Under the pieces are notes generated by a model, which ran no database searches, had not been told where the DNA came from, and saw nothing but the letters and a program-made list of their open reading frames with translations. A DNA stretch of 36,195 nt from the NCBI GenBank assembly GCA_029883975.1, contig JAOUIL010000027.1:1-36195 (forward strand), in the 5' to 3' direction. The position numbers were made by a program, and so were the translations under genes. Below are positions 25,759 to 32,207 of this stretch, piece after piece (positions within the stretch are counted from its first letter, which is position 1; every line of letters begins with the position of its first letter). Origin of the DNA: Betaproteobacteria bacterium (GTDB taxonomy: Bacteria > Pseudomonadota > Gammaproteobacteria > Burkholderiales > SG8-39).

Positions 25759-27696
25759 GAACGCGAGGATGTCGCCGAGGTAGTCGTCCAGGTCGAGCAG
25801 GTCGCGCCGTGCCCGGGAATGCGCGCGCTCCGCGCGCCATTGCGCCGCGCCGAACACGAGCCGGCCGAGCCACGGCGGCAGTCTTTCGATGCCGCGCAGC
25901 GCCACGGCCGACGGCAGGAACGAGGCGACGAGGTCCTCCTCGATCGCGAGGATCGCCTGGCAGCTGCCCTCGTCGCCCTGGCGCGCGCAGCGGCCGAACA
26001 GCTGCCGGTCGATGCGCCCGGAGTCGTTCAGCTCGGTAGCGATCACGTGCAGACCGCCACGCTCCGCGAGGCCCGGCGCGAGCTTGATGTCGGTGCCGCG
26101 CCCCGCCATGTTGGTCGCCACGGTAACGCGGCCCGGCTGGCCGGCCTGCGCGATGATCTCCGCCTCGTCCTTGTCCTGGCGCGCGTTCAGCAGGCGATAG
26201 GGAATGCGCGCCTGGTCGAGTTGCCCGGCGAGCGTCTCCGAGGCGGCCACGGAGCGCGTGCCGATCAGCACCGGGCGCCCGTCGGCCTGCAGGCGCGCGA
26301 TGGTCTCTACGACCGCGCGCCACTTGCGCGCCGAGCGCCCGTACACCTGGTCGCGCGCGCGCACGCGGCGCCCGGGCCTGTGCGTGGGAATGGTGGCGAC
26401 GCGCAGCCGGTAAACGGCCCACAGCTCGCTCGCCACCTCGCTCGCCGTGCCGGTCATGCCCGCCAGGTGCACGTAGCGGCGGAAGAAGCGCTGGTAGCTG
26501 ATGCGCGCGAGCGTCTCGCGCTGCCCGGTCACCTCGCAGCCCTCCTTCAGCTCGATCAGCTGGTGCAGCCCCTGCTCCCACGAGCGGTCGGGCATCAGCC
26601 GCCCGGTGTTCTCGTCGATGATCACCACCTTGCCCTCGCGCACCAGGTAGTGCTTGTCGCGCTGGAACGCGTGCAGCGCGGAGAGCGCCTGGCGCACGAG
26701 CTGCTCGCGCCGGCGCGGGCCGCGCCACACGCCTTGCATGCGCGCGCCGAGATCCTCGAGCCGCTGCAACCCCTGCTCGGTGATCTCCACGCCCGTCTCG
26801 CCGATGCGGTAGTGCGCGTCGTCCAGCTTGCGCGCCAACGCGAGCGCCTGCGCGTGCAGCGTCTCCTCCTGGCTGTGGTCGGCTTCCGCCGAGAGGATGA
26901 GCGGCGTGCGCGCCTCGTCGACCAGCACGCTGTCGGCCTCGTCGACGATGGCGAACTGCAGGCCGCGCAGCAGCAGGCGGTTCGCCACGCTCGTGCCGGC
27001 GAGCGCGTCCAGCTTCATGGCGATCGCCCGCGGCCGGCCGCCGAGCACGCGCCGGTCGCGCAGGTAGTCGAAGGCGATTTCCTTGTTGCTGCAATAGGCG
27101 ATCTCGCAGCGGTAGGCGGCGCGGCGCGCCGCCGGATCCATGCCCTGCCTGACGCAGCCCACCGTGATGCCGAGCGCCTCGTACACCGGGCGCATCCACT
27201 GCGCGTCGCGCTCGGCGAGGTAGTCGTTCACCGTGATGACGTGCACCGCGCGCCCGGCGAGCGCCGCGGTGGCCGCCGCAAGCGTCGCGGTCAGGGTCTT
27301 GCCTTCGCCGGTCTCCATCTCGGCGAGCATGCCGTTCAGCATCGCCCAGCCGCCGATCAGTTGCACGTCGAAGTGCCGCAGCCCGAGCGTCCGCGATGCC
27401 GCCTCGCGCACCAGCGCGAAGGCGCTGCCGGCCAGCGCCACGTCGCCGGAGCCCTCGCGCCGCAGGCGCGCGCGCAAGGTGTCGGCGCGCGCGCGCAGCT
27501 CGTCGGCCGTGACCTGCGCGAGCCCCGCGCCGGCCCGCTCGGTCGCCGCGACGATGCGCGCCAGGCTGCGCTCGCGGGTGCGACCGCCCCCGGTGAAGTA
27601 GCGCAGCGCCGTGACGAAGCGCTCGAGCTTGCCCTCGCGCGGCTCCTCGCGCTCCGGGTAGGCCGCGCCGGGCAGCGACGCCGCGGGCGTGCTCAT
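25741..27696 (-). CDS. SecA-like translocase ATPase lacking the C-terminal third of SecA
   Basis: SecA pushes unfolded proteins through a membrane channel using ATP. This 651-residue homologue keeps the motor: Walker A AEMETGEGKT with K133, VNDYLAERDAQWM, Walker B VDEADSVLVDEARTPLI (DEAD 252-255), a preprotein-binding insert, TGTASE, and the NBD2 block NMAGRGTDIKL with the arginine-finger region GRCARQGDEGS. The frame ends soon after RRDLLDLDDYLGD, where E. coli SecA (901 residues) has the start of its long scaffold helix. The helical wing, two-helix finger and C-terminal zinc-binding tail are absent. Start ATG 27696 shares one base with the stop of the M50-like gene (TGATG), so they are co-translated. 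It is not the housekeeping SecA by length or context; I infer a motor dedicated to the neighbouring export proteins. Confidence 0.93.
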   Translation of the reverse strand: MSTPAASLPGAAYPEREEPREGKLERFVTALRYFTGGGRTRERSLARIVAATERAGAGLAQVTADELRARADTLRARLRREGSGDVALAGSAFALVREAASRTLGLRHFDVQLIGGWAMLNGMLAEMETGEGKTLTATLAAATAALAGRAVHVITVNDYLAERDAQWMRPVYEALGITVGCVRQGMDPAARRAAYRCEIAYCSNKEIAFDYLRDRRVLGGRPRAIAMKLDALAGTSVANRLLLRGLQFAIVDEADSVLVDEARTPLILSAEADHSQEETLHAQALALARKLDDAHYRIGETGVEITEQGLQRLEDLGARMQGVWRGPRRREQLVRQALSALHAFQRDKHYLVREGKVVIIDENTGRLMPDRSWEQGLHQLIELKEGCEVTGQRETLARISYQRFFRRYVHLAGMTGTASEVASELWAVYRLRVATIPTHRPGRRVRARDQVYGRSARKWRAVVETIARLQADGRPVLIGTRSVAASETLAGQLDQARIPYRLLNARQDKDEAEIIAQAGQPGRVTVATNMAGRGTDIKLAPGLAERGGLHVIATELNDSGRIDRQLFGRCARQGDEGSCQAILAIEEDLVASFLPSAVALRGIERLPPWLGRLVFGAAQWRAERAHSRARRDLLDLDDYLGDILAFSGRGE

Positions 27697-29840
27697 CAGA
27701 CCGCGAACTGGCGCAGGAACAGCTGCCGCACCGAGCGGTAGATGCGCCAGGCGACCGGCTCCGCGCCGTGCTCGAAGCGCGCGTAGACGTGCTCGCCGAG
27801 CACGAAGGCGTGCGTCGCCGGGAGCGCGAGCTCGTACTCGAACCAGGTCTCGAGCGCCCTGGGCTCCCGCGAGTCCTGCGGGTCGAGCGCCGCGGGCCCG
27901 CCGCCCGCGCTGGAGAGCGCGAGGTTGCTCAGCCGGTTGCTCGCCGCCGGCACCTCGCGGCTCAGCTCGGCGTGGAACGTCTCGTACAGGCGCCCGGCGA
28001 GCTTGACGCGCACCGCCTCGGTGCCCGAGCGCACCAGGTCGATGTCGTCCTGCGAGACCAGCACGCGCGCGGTCACGGTCTTGGCCGGCACCACGTAGCC
28101 GATCTCCTGCCCCTTGCGCAGGAACCGATCGGGCAGGTCCTGCGCGGGCAGCGACAGCACGAACGTGCCGCTGGTCGGGCTCAGCACCGTCAGATCGCGA
28201 TGCAGGCGGCGCGCGTGCTCGAGCTCCTGGCGCGTGGCGGCGATTTCCTCGAGCGTCATCTCGCGGCGCGTGCGGTTGTCGATCAGCTCCGCCTGCGCGC
28301 GCACCTCCAGCAGCCGCAGCTGCGCTTCCAGCACCTTGATCCTCGGCGCGAGCTCCGGGTTGTCGCTCACCAGCAGCGGGCTGCCGCGGCCGACGATGGA
28401 CCCCGGTTCGGCGACGATGCGGCGCACGAAGCCGTCCGCGCCTGCGCGCACCTGCGCGTCGTGCGGCACCCAGATCACGCCTTCCGCGCGCGTCCAGTAC
28501 GGCACCGGCAGCGCAAACAGCAGCGCGGCGAGCACCCCGAGGATGGCCGAGGTCGCGGCCAGGGCGCGCACGCGGTTGCGCCGCAGCTTGGCGTGGAACA
28601 GCAGGAAGCCAACGCCCTTGGCGAGCGGCAGGAACACGCCGGTCGCCAGCGCCCACAGGGCGAGCAGCACGCCGACGATCATGTACTCGCTGGCGATGAA
28701 GATGGCGATGGCGAGCATGATGAAGATGCGGTACAGGAACGAGGCGATGGTGAAGGCGACGAACCAGCGCTTCTCGCTGCGCGTGGCCTCGAACTCGGGC
28801 TGCTTGAGCCCGAACAGCTTCGTCTCGGCGAGCCAGGCGAGGTACTGCTGCCCGCGCTGGCGCAGGTTCTGGATCTGCAGCAAGTCGCCGAGGATATAGT
28901 AGCCGTCGAAGCGCAGCAGCGGGTTGGCGTTGAACAGCACCGTGGAGATGCCGGCGATCAGCATGACGTTGTACAGCGCGGCGCGGAACAGCCCGGGCTG
29001 CGCCTCGAGCCACAGGAAGAGCGCGAGCGAGGCGATGAACAGCTCGACCACCATGCCCGCGGCGCCGACCAGCACGCGGCGGTGCGTCTTGCGGAACGCG
29101 CTCGCCGAGGAGGCATCCACGTAGGGAATCGGCATCAGCACGAGGAACATGATGCCCATCTCGTGCACCTCGCCGCCCCAGGCCTTGGTGGCGCAGGCGT
29201 GGCCGAACTCGTGGAACAGCTTCAGCACCGGGAAGATGAGCCACATGAGCAGCAGGTTCTGCGGCGCGAGCACGCGGCTGCCGAAGTCCTGGCTCAGCGC
29301 GTCCCAGTGCGTGACGGCGGCGGTCGCGCCCCAGCCGACCACCGCGCACCACAGCACCAGCCCGGCCCAGCCGAACAGCGCCCGGTACCAGGGCAGCCAG
29401 CGCTCGAGGAACGCATCCGGGTCGAAAAGCGGCACGCGGATGGCGAGCGGCGAGCGCAGGTTCTGCATCCAGGTGGAGGGCTTGCCCTTGCGCGCGCGGC
29501 GCAGCAGCTCGGCGATGTCCGGCGTCACCTCCGACTGCAGCACCTCGGCGGCGTGCAGCTGGCCGAGGAGGCGAATGGTCTCGTCCTGCGTCGGCGCGTC
29601 GTCGCCGAAGCGGTCGATGGCCGCGTCCCAGATCTCCTGCACCGTGCGCCGGCCGTTCATCAGGCCGATCAGGTAGTGCGCCACGGCGTTGAAGCGGTGC
29701 ATGCGGCGCGACACGCGGTCTTCGAGCACATACCAGAGCTCGCCGCGGTAGTGGTGGCGGTGGATGCGCACGTGGCTGCGCAGCCGCGGGCGCAGCTCGG
29801 CGACGCGGTACCAGGAGGAGCTGAGCAGGTCGAAGGACAT
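27696..29840 (-). CDS. PqqD-like / M50 metalloprotease-like membrane / HlyD-like fusion protein
   Basis: This 714-residue protein joins three modules. Residues about 20-105 (HHYRGELWYVLEDRVS through TVQEIWDAA to LLGQLHAAEVL) resemble PqqD, the small winged-helix fold that binds leader peptides in RiPP systems. Residues about 150-450 form a polytopic membrane domain with zinc-site motif HEFGH (210-214), VDASSASAFR, a long AAGMVVELFIA helix and NPLLRFDGYY (306-315), matching the HExxH and NPxxxxDG pattern of M50 site-2-type proteases. Residues about 452-714 look like an HlyD/lipoyl-type adaptor (GVIWVPHDAQVRAGADGFV, coiled coil, APTSG-like return strand). Related proteins are annotated as peptide zinc metalloproteases of the YydH type. 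The start follows a GAGG 7 bases upstream. I infer an inner-membrane substrate-recognition and export or processing component. Confidence 0.92.
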   Translation of the reverse strand: MSFDLLSSSWYRVAELRPRLRSHVRIHRHHYRGELWYVLEDRVSRRMHRFNAVAHYLIGLMNGRRTVQEIWDAAIDRFGDDAPTQDETIRLLGQLHAAEVLQSEVTPDIAELLRRARKGKPSTWMQNLRSPLAIRVPLFDPDAFLERWLPWYRALFGWAGLVLWCAVVGWGATAAVTHWDALSQDFGSRVLAPQNLLLMWLIFPVLKLFHEFGHACATKAWGGEVHEMGIMFLVLMPIPYVDASSASAFRKTHRRVLVGAAGMVVELFIASLALFLWLEAQPGLFRAALYNVMLIAGISTVLFNANPLLRFDGYYILGDLLQIQNLRQRGQQYLAWLAETKLFGLKQPEFEATRSEKRWFVAFTIASFLYRIFIMLAIAIFIASEYMIVGVLLALWALATGVFLPLAKGVGFLLFHAKLRRNRVRALAATSAILGVLAALLFALPVPYWTRAEGVIWVPHDAQVRAGADGFVRRIVAEPGSIVGRGSPLLVSDNPELAPRIKVLEAQLRLLEVRAQAELIDNRTRREMTLEEIAATRQELEHARRLHRDLTVLSPTSGTFVLSLPAQDLPDRFLRKGQEIGYVVPAKTVTARVLVSQDDIDLVRSGTEAVRVKLAGRLYETFHAELSREVPAASNRLSNLALSSAGGGPAALDPQDSREPRALETWFEYELALPATHAFVLGEHVYARFEHGAEPVAWRIYRSVRQLFLRQFAV

Positions 29841-29863
29841 CGGGCGGCCTCAGCCCCGCGCGC

Positions 29864-31759
29864 TCAAGGCAGGTGCGACCAGAGCCACAGCCGCACCCAA
29901 TCGGTGAGGCCGTGCGTCCAGATCCAGACCAGCTTGCGCTCGTCGATCGAGATCTTGCCGACGCCTTCCATCCCGGGGCGCAGGCGCGCCCTGGCCTCCT
30001 GCGCCAGCGCCGCCTCGACGCGGTAGAGATTGCGCCCCTCCTTGGCGACGTTCACCGGGGTGATGCTGCGCACCTTGAAGGCGAAGCGCTCGCCGGGCAT
30101 CGAGGTAACGGTGAGCTCGCCGGACTGCCCTTCGGCCACGTACGCGATCTCGCGCTCGTCCACGTGCAGCACCACGCGGTAGTCCGCCAGCGGCGCGACC
30201 TCGAAAAGCACCTGGCCGCGCTCGACCGGCGCGCCGAGCCGTTGCGACAGGTCGCCGCTGACGATCAGACCGTCGAAGGGCGCGGCCAGCGCCGTGCGCG
30301 CCAGCTGCTCGTTGACCAGCGCGAGCTGCGCCTCGGCTTGGGCGATCTGCGCGCTGACGATCGCCACCTGCGCGCGCTCGCGCTTGCCCATCGCCTCGCG
30401 GAACTGCTTGGTGAACTGCTCGCGCTGGCTCTCGATGCGGATGCGCTCCAGGCGCAGATCGCGGTCGTCCAGGCGCGCGATCACCTGGCCCTGGCGCACC
30501 GTGTCGCCTGCGCGCAGCGGCGCCTCGGTGACGAAGCCGTTGATCGGCGCGCTGATCGCGCGCTGCACCACGCCCTCGACAGTCGAGTCGGCAGACACGC
30601 GGAACTCGCCCGTGGTGAAGGCGAGGAACAGCGCCAGCGCGCCGACGCCCAGCGCGCCGAGCTTCCAGCCTGGATGGCCCGGCCCGGCGACCTTTTGCCA
30701 CAGGTTCTTCGCCGAGCGGCCGGCGAGGCGCGGCAGGCCGGCCTCGTTGCCCTGCTTGAGCTCGATGATCGGCCCGGCGACCGCTGCGACCGCGGCGCAC
30801 AGCTCGAGCGACGGCGCGTCGAAGCGCTGCCCGGCGGCGCGCTCGAAGGTCAGCGCGCCGATCACCTGGTCACCATGCACGAGGGGGAACGTGGCCGCGC
30901 TGCCGGCCTGCGACTCGTGCGCGAGCGCCTCGTGCGCCTGCGCGACGACCATGCGGCCCTCGCGCTCGGGCGGGTGCACCACCATCTCGGCCTGGTCGAC
31001 CGACTCCTCCATCGCGCGCTCGATGGCGCGCAGCAGGTTGGCGCGCTTCTCGAACTGCGGCGAGTGCGATACCGCGGCCACGCGCACGCGCTTGCCCTCC
31101 AGCATGCCGAGCGTGACGCGGTCGCAGCCCAGGCGCGACGCGAGCTCGGTGGTGAAGGCGGTCGAGCTCTCCTTGAGGCTCGGAAGCTCGAGCAGCGTGG
31201 AGACTAGGTCGAGCGCGAGCTTGAGGCGCTGGCGCTCGGCCTCTACGGGATCCGCGTGGCGCCGCAGCAGCACCTCGAGCCAGGAAGAGCCCCACTGCAG
31301 CTCGCGCATGGCGACCTGCAGGCGCGGCTCGGGACGCGGCGCGATCTCCAGTCCGACTACGCCGCGGATCTCGCCATCCACGCGCACCGGATACGCGAGC
31401 TGGTAGCGCGGCCCGCCCGCTTCCAGCTCCGCGCCCTGCTCGACCGGCTGCACGATCCCCTGCCCTTCCTGCAGCGCGCGCTCGCTGACGCGCGCGAGGT
31501 GCATGCGGTCGCGCGGATTCTCCGGGTAGAAGGCGACGGGCGCGTAGGACTTCGTGCCCGGCTTGAGCAGGATGACCACGCCGTCGGATACCCCGCCGAT
31601 GTTGTGCGACTGGATCACCAGCCAGCTGCCGCAGAACTCCTCGGCGCTCTGCTGCTGCGCGAACTGGCGCCACGCCTGGTCGTAGGCGCGGCGCGCCGCG
31701 AGGTCGGCCACCGGCCCGTGGCCGACGGTTTCGTGGATTTCCGGCGGGGCGGAGCTCAC
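29864..31759 (-). CDS. HlyD-family periplasmic adaptor with two N-terminal GAF domains
   Basis: This 631-residue protein starts with GTG 31759, 18 bp after the DUF3467 gene. The N-terminal half is soluble: a GAF-like domain at about 40-165 (SWLVIQSHNIGGVSDGVVIL, YPVRVDGEIRGVVGLEI) and a second at about 185-335 (LGCDRVTLGMLEG, FPLVHGDQVIGALTFE). A single membrane helix at 364-383 follows. After it comes a membrane-fusion-protein domain: STVEGVVQRAISAPINGFV (lipoyl half), RAGDTVRQGQVIARLD, a coiled coil at about 436-490, AAPFDGLIVSGDLSQRLG and a C-terminal beta barrel. The layout puts the GAF pair in the cytosol and the adaptor in the periplasm. GAF domains bind small ligands, so export may be ligand-gated; that is inference. 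It precedes the M50-like gene by 23 bp. Confidence 0.92.
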   Translation of the reverse strand: MSSAPPEIHETVGHGPVADLAARRAYDQAWRQFAQQQSAEEFCGSWLVIQSHNIGGVSDGVVILLKPGTKSYAPVAFYPENPRDRMHLARVSERALQEGQGIVQPVEQGAELEAGGPRYQLAYPVRVDGEIRGVVGLEIAPRPEPRLQVAMRELQWGSSWLEVLLRRHADPVEAERQRLKLALDLVSTLLELPSLKESSTAFTTELASRLGCDRVTLGMLEGKRVRVAAVSHSPQFEKRANLLRAIERAMEESVDQAEMVVHPPEREGRMVVAQAHEALAHESQAGSAATFPLVHGDQVIGALTFERAAGQRFDAPSLELCAAVAAVAGPIIELKQGNEAGLPRLAGRSAKNLWQKVAGPGHPGWKLGALGVGALALFLAFTTGEFRVSADSTVEGVVQRAISAPINGFVTEAPLRAGDTVRQGQVIARLDDRDLRLERIRIESQREQFTKQFREAMGKRERAQVAIVSAQIAQAEAQLALVNEQLARTALAAPFDGLIVSGDLSQRLGAPVERGQVLFEVAPLADYRVVLHVDEREIAYVAEGQSGELTVTSMPGERFAFKVRSITPVNVAKEGRNLYRVEAALAQEARARLRPGMEGVGKISIDERKLVWIWTHGLTDWVRLWLWSHLP

Positions 31760-31777
31760 GACCGCGCCTCAGGCGTA

Positions 31778-32101
31778 CTACGCCTTCGGCCCGCCGCCCG
31801 TCTCGATGTTGAGGGGGCCGAAGCGCTTCTCGTACTCCTTCACCACGCTGTCGAGCAGCATGCTCATGCGCTTCGCCGCATAGGGGCTGATGACGATGCG
31901 GTCAGTCAGCTGGATCGTGACCTCCTTCTGTCCCCGGTTCCACGCCTGGTTCATGCCGAACAGCAGTACGACCTCCTCGCGCGTGCTCGTGATGTTGCAG
32001 ACGTTGGCGTAGGAGCTCTTCATCATCGAGTCGTCCCACTTGATCTTCATGCCCGCGGTGTCGCCGCGGATCTGGGGTGCTTCCGGAGTCTTGTCTGCCA
32101 T
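31778..32101 (-). CDS. DUF3467 family protein
   Basis: This 107-residue cytosolic protein has no signal peptide or membrane helix. ATG 32101 has an AGAGGA ribosome site 5-6 bases upstream; an in-frame ATG at 32134 would start inside the upstream terminator and is less likely. Features of the DUF3467 family are APQIRGD near the start, SSYANVCNITSTREEVVLLFG, and the C-terminal ISPYAAKRMSMLLDSVVKEYEKRFG. The family is widespread, small and of unknown function. Here it is the first gene of a four-gene unit with the GAF-HlyD adaptor, the PqqD-M50-HlyD fusion and the SecA-like ATPase, all within 0-23 bp of one another. A role as chaperone or cytosolic accessory of the export proteins is a guess from position only. 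Confidence 0.9.
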   Translation of the reverse strand: MADKTPEAPQIRGDTAGMKIKWDDSMMKSSYANVCNITSTREEVVLLFGMNQAWNRGQKEVTIQLTDRIVISPYAAKRMSMLLDSVVKEYEKRFGPLNIETGGGPKA

Positions 32102-32122
32102 GTGTTCCTCTGATTTCGCCTG

Positions 32123-32166
32123 AAAAAGGCGCACCCCGGCGCGGCGGACGCCGCACCGGGTACGCC
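32123..32166 (-). terminator. Intrinsic terminator after the RTX gene, before the export operon
   Basis: Read on the reverse strand, bases 32160-32150 (CCCGGTGCGGC) pair with 32145-32135 (GCCGCGCCGGG) around the loop GTCC, with one G-U pair. After a single bulged G at 32134 the stem continues for six more pairs (32161-32166 with 32133-32128), and TTTTT follows at 32127-32123. A 17-pair stem plus U-tract is a strong rho-independent terminator. It starts about 40 bases after the RTX stop and ends 21 bases before the DUF3467 start. Confidence 0.8.
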
Positions 32167-32184
32167 CCCAACTACTTGATTTTC

Positions 32185-32190
32185 ATTCTA
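32185..32190 (-). promoter_or_regulatory. Weak candidate -10 box upstream of the terminator hairpin
   Basis: On the reverse strand this reads TAGAAT, 5 of 6 to consensus, in a short AT-rich patch between the RTX stop and the hairpin. No convincing -35 lies 16-18 bp upstream. If used, transcription would start before the hairpin, so the hairpin would act as an attenuator in the leader of the DUF3467 operon. Confidence 0.25.
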
Positions 32191-32207
32191 CTCCAGGCGT
32201 CGCCCGG

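Noticed and set aside
27697-29352. The secA-like frame extended upstream into a 1203-residue protein
   Set aside because: The extra part is an out-of-frame reading of the M50-like gene; SecA similarity begins after ATG 27696.
32102-32134. An ATG at 32134 as start of the DUF3467 protein
   Set aside because: It would begin within the terminator's U-tract region and lacks a ribosome site; ATG 32101 has AGAGGA at the right distance.
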